DNA of 64,000 nucleotides from Flavobacteriales bacterium (GTDB lineage Bacteria > Bacteroidota > Bacteroidia > CAIKAF01): assembly GCA_025451235.1 (NCBI GenBank), contig JANWKT010000017.1, positions 124,001 to 188,000 on the forward strand, given 5' to 3'. Position numbers and translations under genes: made by a program. This document shows positions 39,783 to 49,427 of this stretch, piece after piece (positions within the stretch are counted from its first letter, which is position 1; each line of letters starts with the position of its first letter). Under the pieces are notes generated by a model, which searched no databases, was not told where the DNA came from, and saw nothing but the letters and a program-made list of their open reading frames with translations.

Positions 39783-41992
39783 TTTTTAAGTTTTTTTGAT
39801 GGTTTATAATCTAGTTTTACTCGTATACCGGCATAAAACATCCGGCCGAAAATAGGCGCATATACCAATGTAGCATCAAATTTATTGCCAAAAGGATTGG
39901 CAGCATCGGCCAGCGGTGTATGCTGGGTATAATTGGTAATATTTTCGCAACCCAGGTACACATCCAGGATCTTGAAGCTTTTGGTAATTTGTGCATTGAG
40001 GGTAACATACCAAGGCGTAGCTCCATGGAAATGAGCGAAGGCCGGATCTGTAACATCGGGCATTCGGCTATTGCCGGTAAGATGGGTGGTAAAGTCGAAA
40101 CTAAATCCCCATTTGGGAGTGGTATAACCCAGATTGATCAACGCCCTATGCATAGGGACCAAAGGAACTGTTTTTAAAACCCCGTTGTAGCTGGCCCTTA
40201 CATCCTGGAATTTATAGGCCAGTCTTACTTCGAATTTTTTTACCGGCTCCATATTAAAATTGAACTGGAAAACATTGCTGAAGGAGGGACCACTTAAATT
40301 GGAGAATACCAGGAGATCTTCCGCTTCCCTATCAACAATTAACTGATGGGTAAAATCGGTCCTGAAAAAATCTGCTACCAGGGTTGCATCCCTTTTGTTG
40401 ATCTTAAATACATATTGCAAACTTCCTCCATAATTCCAGGCGATCTCTGGTTGGATGGTGCTATTGATTTGGATGGTCCTGGAAGTAACCAGCATGGATA
40501 TATTATCTGCAAATAAATTGGGTACCCTCCAACCTCTTCCTCCGGCCACTCGGAACATGAGGCCTTTGGTGATCTCCCATTTAATATGGGCACGTGGTGA
40601 GGGCATCAGTCCATATAAATTATGATAATCTAACCGGCCACCCGCAACCACCGTTACCCCTCTTAAATTATCCAGGGTATATTCAAAAAATCCGCCGGGT
40701 ACCAGTTCTATTCTTTTCAGGTTGATGCCTGCATACGTTTCATCATAATCATCATATAAAAAACTGGCTCCTGCTCTGAATTTATGCTTGGTATTTCCAA
40801 AAATGGATTGATAAATAATATTGAAGAACCCACTTTTTTGGATCCCACGATAACCATTCAGACCGATGAATCCACGTTGATAATGATAAATAAAATTGGC
40901 TTGCATGCCAATGCTTTTCCATTCCATTTCGGGAAAAACAATGCCGAATTTGGCAAAAGCTTCACCTCTCCAGGTGGTCATTTGCACTCCATATTGTGGA
41001 GCAAGGCTATCGTTGCGATAAAACGCAGTAGTTCCTCCATTGCGTAATTCATGCAATCCTTTTACACCGAATTGTGTTTCGATCCTTTTTCCAAAATACT
41101 GCCAGCGATGCACAAAGCTTCCCGTTTTTAACAAAGGCATGTCCAGGAATCCATCGTTGTTATGATCGGCAATGGTATTAAAATAATCACCATGTAATAA
41201 GGTAATATTACTCCAGCGCTTTCCAACCCTAAACGAAACATTGGCATTGCCTTCAACACGGCCCATATGATTTACATAGGCATTAAAAAGCAGCCGATCG
41301 GCATTATGGGGTTTTCTAAGCTCCAGGTTGATCTGGCCGGTAACAGCTTCATATCCGTTTACCACCGATCCTGCCCCTTTTGAAATTTGTAAACTTTCCA
41401 TCCAGGTGCCTGGAACATAATTCAAACCGAAAGGAGAGGCCAATCCTCTGATGGAGGGCAATAGCTCAGTGGTGAGCTGTACATAGCGGCCATCCAGCCC
41501 CAGCATTTGTATGCTTTTTGCTCCGGTGATGGCATCACTGTAGTTAACATCCACAGTAGCATTGGTGCTAAAACTTTCCGATAGATTACAACAGGCCGCT
41601 TTAATGAATTCCCGCTCCGTTAATGTTTCTATAAGTTGTGGATTTAAAACTGAAAAGGAGGAAGCACTTTTTTCTCCAATAAAAATAGATTCTCTTAGGT
41701 CGATCACCTTTTCCTTCAGATAAAAAATGGGGGCCTCCTTGTCAAGGTCGATCGTATCGGCATAATAATAAAGCATATCTGCAATCAACAGATGGACCGT
41801 ATCAGGTTTTACCAGGCTAAAGCGCCCGGCGCTATCGGCCCCTGTTCCTATTTTTTTGCCAGGGAAATAGACGATCGCTCCTGGTATTGGCTTTTTGGCC
41901 GCATCATAGACCACACCTGTTATGGTGGTCTGGGCGGCCAGCATTTGGCAAAAGGCTAATATAAAAACGAATAAATAATAAAATCTTTTCAT
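39779..41992 (-). CDS. TonB-dependent receptor
   Basis: 737 aa; TTITGVVYDAAKKPIPGAIVYFPG, plug and barrel, signal peptide; stop overlaps the HMA gene start. Confidence 0.92.
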   Translation of the reverse strand: MKRFYYLFVFILAFCQMLAAQTTITGVVYDAAKKPIPGAIVYFPGKKIGTGADSAGRFSLVKPDTVHLLIADMLYYYADTIDLDKEAPIFYLKEKVIDLRESIFIGEKSASSFSVLNPQLIETLTEREFIKAACCNLSESFSTNATVDVNYSDAITGAKSIQMLGLDGRYVQLTTELLPSIRGLASPFGLNYVPGTWMESLQISKGAGSVVNGYEAVTGQINLELRKPHNADRLLFNAYVNHMGRVEGNANVSFRVGKRWSNITLLHGDYFNTIADHNNDGFLDMPLLKTGSFVHRWQYFGKRIETQFGVKGLHELRNGGTTAFYRNDSLAPQYGVQMTTWRGEAFAKFGIVFPEMEWKSIGMQANFIYHYQRGFIGLNGYRGIQKSGFFNIIYQSIFGNTKHKFRAGASFLYDDYDETYAGINLKRIELVPGGFFEYTLDNLRGVTVVAGGRLDYHNLYGLMPSPRAHIKWEITKGLMFRVAGGRGWRVPNLFADNISMLVTSRTIQINSTIQPEIAWNYGGSLQYVFKINKRDATLVADFFRTDFTHQLIVDREAEDLLVFSNLSGPSFSNVFQFNFNMEPVKKFEVRLAYKFQDVRASYNGVLKTVPLVPMHRALINLGYTTPKWGFSFDFTTHLTGNSRMPDVTDPAFAHFHGATPWYVTLNAQITKSFKILDVYLGCENITNYTQHTPLADAANPFGNKFDATLVYAPIFGRMFYAGIRVKLDYKPSKKLKK

Positions 41993-42046
41993 TACTTTGA
42001 ATAATAAAAGTTCAACAATAAAAAATTGTTAGTAAGTGAAAAGGGA

Positions 42047-42445
42047 TCAGATCCTGAATACGCAAATGCTGCAAGGCTCAGGGGGCCTTATGGTATAAGA
42101 ATCCGCATAAAAATGAGGGGAGTAATCAGCAGGAGACTGTAATGAAAAATGAGTAAGGGTCTGTGTAAAAACGGGATTGGCAATGAAGATTTTGTAAATG
42201 GATACATTCGAATTATCATCTACACTTACAATGGTTTGTTGAAGATCACAGCAATCAGCTTGTTCAAAATGTGGACTGGTTTCATGGCAGTCTTTTTCTT
42301 CTTCGCCACAAGGATCTTCCAATCCGAATCCGGTATATACATTTTCGAAACCGGTAATGGTACATTTATGGAAGCTCATGGTATATCCACTCATCCCATG
42401 CAGGTACATGGTTAACACTAACAGGGATATGATCTTTTTGAGCAT
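42047..42445 (-). CDS. HYC_CC_PP-like family small secreted protein
   Basis: FHKC...DCCD...RPPEPC motif order typical of the family; first gene of the TonB/HMA operon. Confidence 0.72.
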   Translation of the reverse strand: MLKKIISLLVLTMYLHGMSGYTMSFHKCTITGFENVYTGFGLEDPCGEEEKDCHETSPHFEQADCCDLQQTIVSVDDNSNVSIYKIFIANPVFTQTLTHFSLQSPADYSPHFYADSYTIRPPEPCSICVFRI

Positions 42446-42452
42446 TGCTAAG

Positions 42453-42482
42453 CAAAGTTACGGCATTAATATTGTTAAAACA
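42453..42482 (-). promoter_or_regulatory. Promoter TTG-N20-TAACTTTG of the HYC_CC_PP/TonB/HMA operon
   Basis: Minus strand TTG-ttttaacaatattaatgccg-TAACTTTG, -7 box 7 nt from ATG. Confidence 0.65.
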
Positions 42483-42649
42483 AAGGAATGCCTTGCATTT
42501 AAACGCAAATCCACTCATGGTATTATTTTTTAACTGTTTTTTTTCAGGATATCTTGGCTACCTGTCAGCTACGATGCATGTCTGCAAAGACTGGCAACCG
42601 AGGCGCAGCCGAGCTCATGAACACCTATTATAAAAATAGTATAGTGAGT

Positions 42650-42665
42650 AATTGCCCGTCTCTAC
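42650..42665. repeat. Half copy of the GTAGAGACGGGCAATT palindrome
   Basis: AATTGCCCGTCTCTAC. Confidence 0.55.
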
Positions 42666-42702
42666 TAACGACTACGAATAATCTTCTTGCCAAAAAACAA
42701 AA

Positions 42703-42787
42703 GGATGCAGCCTGCCTGCCGACGCTCGGCCTTGCACCAGGGCCGGCAGGCTGCTATCCCTGGCGCCTGCCTACCGGACAGGCAGGC
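42703..42787. repeat. GC-rich double hairpin element
   Basis: GCAGCCTGCC (42707-42716) / GGCAGGCTGC (42745-42754), and GCCTGCCT-accggac-AGGCAGGC (42765-42787). Confidence 0.75.
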
Positions 42788-42834
42788 TTCAGGCATAAAT
42801 TTTGTATACTTGTATGTCTGAAATATTCATTCGT

Positions 42835-43248
42835 ATGAAGCATTTATTATTCTTTCTATTCATCAGTTGTGGCTCTGCCATCATGGCCCAAACCATCCAA
42901 AACAGCTCCTGGCAAACCGTTGGATATATTAAAGAGGATGGCACCGTACAGGACGATTCATGGCGCACCATTGGATATATCAAAAGCGATGGAACTGTAC
43001 AAGATGATTCATGGAGGACCATCGGGTACATTAAAACCGATGGAACCATTCAAAACGATTCGTGGAGGACCATAGGATATATTAAGACCGATGGAACCAT
43101 ACAGGATGATTCATGGAGAACCATTGGATATATTAAAAGCGATGGCACCATGCAAGATGATTCATGGCGCACCATTGGTTATGCCAAGGATGTAAATACT
43201 ACCTGGGCAGCTGCTGCAGTATTCTTTTTCTTCTATCATTTAAATTGA
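42835..43248 (+). CDS. Secreted 17-aa tandem-repeat protein (5-fold beta-flower-like)
   Basis: Signal peptide; six units of DDSWRTIGYIKSDGTVQ type; C-terminal TTWAAAAVFFFF. Confidence 0.78.
   Translation: MKHLLFFLFISCGSAIMAQTIQNSSWQTVGYIKEDGTVQDDSWRTIGYIKSDGTVQDDSWRTIGYIKTDGTIQNDSWRTIGYIKTDGTIQDDSWRTIGYIKSDGTMQDDSWRTIGYAKDVNTTWAAAAVFFFFYHLN
42901..43206 (+). repeat. 51-bp in-frame tandem repeat, about 6 units
   Basis: NSSWQTVGYIKEDGTVQ / DDSWRTIGYIKSDGTVQ / DDSWRTIGYIKTDGTIQ / NDSWRTIGYIKTDGTIQ / DDSWRTIGYIKSDGTMQ / DDSWRTIGYAKDVNTTW. Confidence 0.95.
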
Positions 43249-43958
43249 TGAAGAAACTCATTTTTTGTTTACTCCTTACAGGCTCTTTGGTGGCCCAATC
43301 CAATCGGCTGGATATTACCCCCCTTACAGGGAGTTTTTATATATACACTACGTATAGCGATTATAAAGGCACACTATTCCCTGCGAATGGAATGTATGTA
43401 GTAACCGATAGTGGGGTGATCATGATAGATGCATTATGGGATGAAACCCAAACCCAACCGTTGTTAGACTCCATCGAAAAAAGGCATCATAAAAAAGTAA
43501 AGTTATGTGTAACCACTCATTTTCACGATGACAGGGTGGCTGGGCTGGATATTCTTAAAACCCAAGGGGTAAAAACCTATTCTTCCATACTATCCTATCA
43601 AAAAGGAAAAGAAAGAGGAGAAAAAACAACGGAATTCCAGTTTCAAAAAGATACGGTTTTTTCATTGGGTGGGGTGAGTTTCCAAACATTTTATCCCGGT
43701 CATGGACATACACCTGATAATATTGTGATATGGTTTCCCAAAGCTAAAATATTGTATGGAGGATGTTTTATAAAAAGTGTGGATGCAAGTGGATTAGGTA
43801 ACCTGGAAGATGCAGATGTGGAGAGCTGGACCAGTGCTGTACAAAGAACCGTAAAGAGATTTAAACATCCCAAATATGTGATCCCAGGGCATCAGAGCTG
43901 GAAAGGTGATGAGGCACTCTATCATACATTAAGCTTATTGTATAACACAAAAAAATAA
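43248..43958 (+). CDS. Subclass B1-like metallo-beta-lactamase
   Basis: Signal peptide; THFHDDRVAGLD, PGHGHTPDNIVIWFP, LYGGCFIKS, VIPGHQSWK: the H-x-H-x-D / H / C / H ligand set of B1 enzymes. Confidence 0.88.
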   Translation: MKKLIFCLLLTGSLVAQSNRLDITPLTGSFYIYTTYSDYKGTLFPANGMYVVTDSGVIMIDALWDETQTQPLLDSIEKRHHKKVKLCVTTHFHDDRVAGLDILKTQGVKTYSSILSYQKGKERGEKTTEFQFQKDTVFSLGGVSFQTFYPGHGHTPDNIVIWFPKAKILYGGCFIKSVDASGLGNLEDADVESWTSAVQRTVKRFKHPKYVIPGHQSWKGDEALYHTLSLLYNTKK

Positions 43959-43959
43959 T

Positions 43960-44865
43960 ATGGATTTTGGAAGAGTAGACGAAAAGGAACTGGATAAAAT
44001 AAAATTTTCCTTACCCAAGGACCATTCCCAAACAACCAAAGTATTATCCGGATCAAAGAGAAAAGGCAAAATGAACATCATGGTGGGATGTGCCAAATGG
44101 GGACGACCCGATTGGGTGGGTAAGATCTATCCAAAGGGCACCAAGGCGGTTAATTTTCTGGATGAATATGCCAAGCAATTCAATTGTATAGAGTACAATG
44201 CCATTTTTTATAAACTTCCCTCTAAATCAGATGTGGAAAAGTATAAATCCAAGACCAACCCACAATTCAAGTTTTTCCCCAAATTCCAGGAGGCTATTAC
44301 GCATAGGAAGAGATTAAAAAACGTACAACAGGACCTGGATGAATTTTGGGAAGTATATGCCCAATTTGGAAAAAATGCAGGACCGGTTTTTTTAATGCCC
44401 CACCCCCAGATGAATCCTACAAAAAATTTGGAAACCATCCAGGAATTTATTCAAATGGTACCAAAAGATGTAGACCTGTTCGTAGAGTTTCGCCATGAGG
44501 ATTGGTACAAGACCCCCCATGTAGATAATATGTATGAATGGTTGGCAAAAAACAAAAGAGGAAGCATTATTACCGACTCCGCCGGCCGACGAGACTGTGT
44601 ACATATGAGGTTAACCACTCCGGATGCCTTTATTCGTTTTGTAGGAAATAGCCTGCATCCATCAGACTATAAAAGGATCGATCAATGGGTCGACCGGATC
44701 AACGAATGGGATCAACAAGGATTACAAAATTGTTATTTCTTTATGCACCAGCACGAAGAATTATATTCACCCGAACTAAGTAAATATTTAATTGAGAAAT
44801 TAAATAAGAAATGTAAATTGAATATTCAGGTTCCGAAGTTTGCCAGCGAAGGCCAATTGTTTTAG
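43960..44865 (+). CDS. DUF72 domain-containing protein
   Basis: MVGCAKWGRPDWVGKIYPKGTKAVNFLDEYAKQFNCIEYNAIFYKLPS, VEFRHEDWY. Confidence 0.9.
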   Translation: MDFGRVDEKELDKIKFSLPKDHSQTTKVLSGSKRKGKMNIMVGCAKWGRPDWVGKIYPKGTKAVNFLDEYAKQFNCIEYNAIFYKLPSKSDVEKYKSKTNPQFKFFPKFQEAITHRKRLKNVQQDLDEFWEVYAQFGKNAGPVFLMPHPQMNPTKNLETIQEFIQMVPKDVDLFVEFRHEDWYKTPHVDNMYEWLAKNKRGSIITDSAGRRDCVHMRLTTPDAFIRFVGNSLHPSDYKRIDQWVDRINEWDQQGLQNCYFFMHQHEELYSPELSKYLIEKLNKKCKLNIQVPKFASEGQLF

Positions 44866-45404
44866 AACTTCACGTATTTATCCATCAACTCTTTGTCCAA
44901 TCCTTTAGCCCTTGCTTTTTTAGCTTGCCTGCGGAGGATACCTTCAAAAATACTTCTCCATCCGGGTAAATTGCTTTCGCTGATATCGAATAACCAAGCC
45001 AGGGCCAGTTTATCCTTAGGAAAGCCATTTGCTTTGGTTGCTCCATCCCTGGCAAGTCCGTATCCTATTTGCAAGGATTGTTCAAACCCTTTGGAAGCAG
45101 GTTTGAGTTCACAACGAAATTTGGCTGGCTGTCCTGATCGATTCCTGAACAGATGATGAATATTTTGGATAGCGGTGGCTGATTCACCTGCCTTTAATAT
45201 ATGCATTTTTTTCCCCAGTTGAATTTGGATCTCTCCCTCCAAACATTCGAATTTTTCGACATAGGTTTTATGGTAATGCAGGCCTACACCTCCTCCATCA
45301 GCGAGCTCTACTTCAACCAGGGTGCATTCTCCATTGGTATCGGCATGGGTCTTTAAAAAAGTAACATAATCTTTTTGAACTGGGTTATAGATCTTTCTTT
45401 CCAT
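44862..45404 (-). CDS. Cupin domain-containing protein
   Basis: LHYHKTYVEKFECLEGEIQIQLGKKMHILKAGESATAIQNIHHLFRN. Confidence 0.85.
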   Translation of the reverse strand: MERKIYNPVQKDYVTFLKTHADTNGECTLVEVELADGGGVGLHYHKTYVEKFECLEGEIQIQLGKKMHILKAGESATAIQNIHHLFRNRSGQPAKFRCELKPASKGFEQSLQIGYGLARDGATKANGFPKDKLALAWLFDISESNLPGWRSIFEGILRRQAKKARAKGLDKELMDKYVKF

Positions 45405-45409
45405 AAAAA

Positions 45410-45823
45410 TTAAAGCACGTGTTTATGATCATCGATAAATTGCTTCATGGGGGTCCAGTAATATTGGTGCCATCCGCTTTTAATATCCTCATATTTGCCA
45501 GCAGGCACTCCTTTTTGAGTAAAGCTAAGCTTGGTGCCGGAAGCTGTTTTTTCAAATAAAAAAGTACAGATCGAAAAATGTTCTTCAGGCCATTCATGCT
45601 CATCGAAATTCCAGGCCTGGATAATTTTTTCACCCTCCACTAATTCGATATTATAGCCTTTACAATATCCTCCGAATACTGAAAATTTTCCCTTGGTCTT
45701 TTTTGACATGGTTACTTCCGAATCGGTGATTTCGGCGTGTTTTTTTGGATCCATGATGATTTCGTATACTTCATGTGGAGCAGCTTTAAAATTAATGGTC
45801 TGTCGGATGGTTTTTGTTCTCAT
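45410..45823 (-). CDS. SRPBCC (AHSA1-like) domain protein
   Basis: TIRQTINFKAAPHEVYEIIMDPKKHAEIT; WPEEHFSICTFLFEKTASGTKLSFTQKGVP. Confidence 0.9.
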   Translation of the reverse strand: MRTKTIRQTINFKAAPHEVYEIIMDPKKHAEITDSEVTMSKKTKGKFSVFGGYCKGYNIELVEGEKIIQAWNFDEHEWPEEHFSICTFLFEKTASGTKLSFTQKGVPAGKYEDIKSGWHQYYWTPMKQFIDDHKHVL

Positions 45824-45881
45824 ACTATCGTGAATCTTTTATAAAAATATAAAATATTTTATCCGGCTGATGTTAAACTTT

Positions 45882-46571
45882 TTAATAGTATGTTTTGATG
45901 AGTTTTTCCATTTCGGGTTCAATTAATTTCGACCAAAGATCTACCTCTTTAGCAGATGGATGAAGTCCGTCTTTGCTTACGAGTTCCGGGTGATCCTTCA
46001 TCTCTAGGGTCAAGGGGAAAATATCTACAAAAGGGAGTTTTCTTTTCTTTGCCTCGAGTTGAATGATAGCGTTCCAGATCTTCAGGTCCCCGTTCACATC
46101 TCTTCCGTTAGCATAATAGGCCCCCTTGGGAGTTACACTATAATCTGGGATGGATAGGAGGATAATATGATCGGGATTCTTCAATTCTTTTTCTACCTGA
46201 TCGATAATATAGATCAGTTTTGTATGAAAATAGCCGGTATCATATCCCCTTACATAGTCGTTTACCCCAATCAATATGGTTACGATATCAGGATGAAGAG
46301 ATTTTAAATAGGGGAGTTCGTGTTGGATCAAATCCTGGGTAGTATAACCGGTTCTTGAAGGGTTCTCTGTAAGCGCCAAAGGGATATTTTTTTGCTTGAA
46401 GCGGGCTTCCAGCAAGTTGGGCCACCTTTCCGCCTCCTTTAAACCTTCACAGATGGTATAGGAATCGCCAAGTGGCAGGAAAACCGGGGCTTTGCTAGCT
46501 TGCGACCATAGCATAGCCATACCGTTAAAATAAATAAGGCCGAAAAAAAACACCCAACACTTCCATTTCAT
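45882..46571 (-). CDS. SGNH/GDSL hydrolase family protein
   Basis: LGDSYTICEG, ILIGVNDYVRG, KDGLHPSAKE blocks. Confidence 0.92.
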   Translation of the reverse strand: MKWKCWVFFFGLIYFNGMAMLWSQASKAPVFLPLGDSYTICEGLKEAERWPNLLEARFKQKNIPLALTENPSRTGYTTQDLIQHELPYLKSLHPDIVTILIGVNDYVRGYDTGYFHTKLIYIIDQVEKELKNPDHIILLSIPDYSVTPKGAYYANGRDVNGDLKIWNAIIQLEAKKRKLPFVDIFPLTLEMKDHPELVSKDGLHPSAKEVDLWSKLIEPEMEKLIKTYY

Positions 46572-46667
46572 TTTTTAAAACACATGGTAAAGTTTGTACG
46601 ATTCATTAAATTTATACAAAATTAATGGCATTGTATTTGCCAAAACCCAAGAAATAAAAATGATCAT

Positions 46668-47660
46668 ATGAAAAAACTTCTACTACTACTTTCATTACCT
46701 GTTTTTACCGGAGTCATCTCCTCACAGAATGTACGTACTTCGATCGCGGATGGATTGGGCACCAACCCATTTGTTTGGGATTGTACCTGCCTACCTTTCC
46801 CAAACGACTCCATTATCATTAACCACAACATTACCTTGAATGTGGATTTTGGCTTTACGGATGGAGCGGTGGTGATCAATGCTCCTGGCTCATTGATCGG
46901 AGATACACCGAATAGAAATTTCGCTTTCTCCAATTCTGCCAATTTTATCAATCATGGGAATTTTGATGTGGCCAGGGTGGCTTTTGCTGGAGGCTCCGCT
47001 ATGAGTGATGGTACTTTTGCCGCAGATTCATTTTATACCAATATCAATTCAACAGCCGGCTGGGTTAGCACTGGTGATATGGACATCACCTATTCCTATT
47101 GGAACACTGGTAAATTCGTTTTGGGAAATGGAGCAGAGTTGATCGTTGGGGATAATTTTTATAATGGTGATAGCTTGATTTCAGGAGTGAATGCGGTTTT
47201 GGTAAGTGATGGAGCCATTCGTGTAAATGGTGATTTTGCAAATTCTGATACACTTAAAGGATCTGGCCAAGTTTGCATTTATGGTAGTTCAGTGAATATA
47301 GGCGTAATCACTGGAACACTTGACATGTGTGACAATACCGGAGGCGGGCAAGTAGATTTCAATTTCGGAACGATTAGCGGAACTGTAACCACTTGTGTGG
47401 CTCCATGCAATATTGGTATCAATGATTTTGAAACGATTTCGCTGGAAGTTTATCCGAATCCATCAACCGATCTGATCCAGTTTGAATCAGACTGGGAAAT
47501 GGAGGTTGTTATTTTTGATATGATGGGGAAATTGGTACATCAGTCTACCATTCCATATCAGTTGCATTCTATTTCAACCATAGAATGGTCTGCAGGGATC
47601 TATACCTATAAGGTTTATTCAGATCATGGAACCGCATCTGGTAAAATTGTTAAACAATAG
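46668..47660 (+). CDS. Secreted protein with T9SS type A sorting domain
   Basis: Signal peptide; C-terminal VYPNPSTDLIQFESDW...GKIVKQ. Confidence 0.82.
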   Translation: MKKLLLLLSLPVFTGVISSQNVRTSIADGLGTNPFVWDCTCLPFPNDSIIINHNITLNVDFGFTDGAVVINAPGSLIGDTPNRNFAFSNSANFINHGNFDVARVAFAGGSAMSDGTFAADSFYTNINSTAGWVSTGDMDITYSYWNTGKFVLGNGAELIVGDNFYNGDSLISGVNAVLVSDGAIRVNGDFANSDTLKGSGQVCIYGSSVNIGVITGTLDMCDNTGGGQVDFNFGTISGTVTTCVAPCNIGINDFETISLEVYPNPSTDLIQFESDWEMEVVIFDMMGKLVHQSTIPYQLHSISTIEWSAGIYTYKVYSDHGTASGKIVKQ

Positions 47661-48150
47661 AGATCGAATAGATCAATTCATCTAAATATTCGCCGTTCTT
47701 GAAAAAAGCATTTTTAAGAACGGCTTCTTTTTTCATGCCTGCTTTTTCGAGGACCCTTTGAGAAGCCACATTAGAAGAAAATGGCCTGGCATAGATCCGT
47801 GTGATCTCGAAAGTTTTAAATCCATAATCAATCATTTCTTTGATGGCATCCGTAATGATCCCTTTACCCCAATAAGGTTCAGCCAGCCAATAACCCAACT
47901 CTGCATTTTTTACATATACATCGCCCTGAGGATGTACTCCGATCCCACCGGAAGCCTCTCCATTTATTTCAATGGTTTTAATGCGAATAGGCTCATGTGA
48001 CATGGCCATTTCGATAAATTTTTTACCATGGTCTGCCGTATAAGGATAAGGAAATGCATTGGTAAGATTCCCAGCTATTTTAGGATTGTTGGCATACTTC
48101 ACCAGGTTGTCCAGATCTGCCAGTGTAAAAGGTCGAAGCTTAAATTCCAT
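47650..48150 (-). CDS. GNAT family N-acetyltransferase
   Basis: GGIGVHPQGDVYVKNAELGYWLAEPYWGKGIITDAIKEMIDYGF; RIYARPFSSNVASQRVLEKAGMKKE. Confidence 0.93.
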   Translation of the reverse strand: MEFKLRPFTLADLDNLVKYANNPKIAGNLTNAFPYPYTADHGKKFIEMAMSHEPIRIKTIEINGEASGGIGVHPQGDVYVKNAELGYWLAEPYWGKGIITDAIKEMIDYGFKTFEITRIYARPFSSNVASQRVLEKAGMKKEAVLKNAFFKNGEYLDELIYSISIV

Positions 48151-48231
48151 CTCTGCGTTATTTGAATATAGACCTGGCTAATATAAGTAATCCAAGTTAT
48201 ATCCAGCTATGTGGAATCGGTGAACCGGAAA

Positions 48232-49203
48232 TTATAAATGGAACAGAGGGATATGGGTTAATTGAGATCCTCCCCATTCTACCAGAGTAAACCCTTCGTG
48301 TTTAAAGGAGGGGATCACCTGGTCTTTCAACTTGATCTCTTCCATCCCTTCGGCATTTGCCCACAGCATATAAACGCGGAACATATTATCTGGCTTGGGA
48401 GTTACTGAAATGCTGGCATATTCATTGTATTCTTCGTTAAAAAGAAAATGAACATAGTTCTTTTCATTTTTATTCATTAACGGATACCAATATGTGATAT
48501 AATCCTGCTGCTCCATGGATGACAATCCCATTTGTCCCAATACTTTTTCAAGAAATAAAAGCAAGTTTTTTCTTTCAACCACAAAGCCTTCGTTCCAATC
48601 GGTTTTGTTACTGTTAATATCCGTTGTTCCTTCCCAAAACAGGTATTTGTACTCATGGTTTTCCATCTGTATAGTTCCCTGAGAGCCGGTGGTAAAATCC
48701 CAACCATTGATGTATTGCGGATAAGTAAAAAGAAGCTCCCCCTTAAGATCAAGTTGAATATGAACAGCCGTAGAAGCTGGAGCATATGCATAAATGACAG
48801 GCTTGTCCATGATGGCGGGATAAAGGGAGGATTCGAAATTGATATTGATTTCTATTCGATAACCAGGTTCAATTTTAATGGAATCGGTATAAATCTCATA
48901 GAACTCCTCATTGTAGTAAAACTGAAAAATATATTTTCCAGGAATGGTTTTCAAAGAATATTCACCTTTGGAGGAAGTCGATATCGTTTTTTGCACCCCA
49001 TTGCAAGCGCCTTTTATTTTAGCTGGCCAGGAAATGTTTTTGAAGGTAAATACAAAAAGGGCTTCTTTCGGAGTAAGAGATTTGTCAGCTTCATTTTTGG
49101 TGATTTCGTAGGAGGGGATCAGTTCTTTTCTAGGCTCAGCATGGCTGATGAAAGGCGTTAGAAGAAGTAACCATACAAGGGCGGTAATTGATTTATATTT
49201 CAT
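48232..49203 (-). CDS. Hypothetical secreted protein
   Basis: Start set at MKYKSITALVWLLLLTPFISHA signal peptide; no recognised family. Confidence 0.7.
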   Translation of the reverse strand: MKYKSITALVWLLLLTPFISHAEPRKELIPSYEITKNEADKSLTPKEALFVFTFKNISWPAKIKGACNGVQKTISTSSKGEYSLKTIPGKYIFQFYYNEEFYEIYTDSIKIEPGYRIEININFESSLYPAIMDKPVIYAYAPASTAVHIQLDLKGELLFTYPQYINGWDFTTGSQGTIQMENHEYKYLFWEGTTDINSNKTDWNEGFVVERKNLLLFLEKVLGQMGLSSMEQQDYITYWYPLMNKNEKNYVHFLFNEEYNEYASISVTPKPDNMFRVYMLWANAEGMEEIKLKDQVIPSFKHEGFTLVEWGGSQLTHIPLFHL

Positions 49204-49375
49204 GATGAAGCAGTAGTTTGGATAGATTACACATAGAAAGGGCAAAGGTTCATCTCTTAGTTGGATGAAAGCAATCGGTATTGATCAATAGACGACTAAA
49301 CCGGCGATTTTAGAGTAGTTAAGTGCTGAAATCCGCAAATAAAAGGGTTTTCAAAAGCTTAATAATTGCAAATAC

Positions 49376-49406
49376 TTGCTATTCTTATATTTTAACCTTA
49401 CCTTTG
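49376..49406 (+). promoter_or_regulatory. Promoter TTG-N20-TACCTTTG of the DEAD-box helicase
   Basis: TTG 49376-49378, TACCTTTG 49399-49406. Confidence 0.7.
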
Positions 49407-49427
49407 CGGCCAATTCGTTTTTTATTT

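Noticed and set aside
42554-42838. Plus-strand ORF of 94 aa (LPTLGLAPGPAGCYPWRLPTGQAG)
   Set aside because: Translation of the GC-rich hairpin repeat; not a credible protein
42901-43206. CRISPR-like regular repeat spacing
   Set aside because: The 51-bp periodicity is an in-frame protein repeat with no spacers
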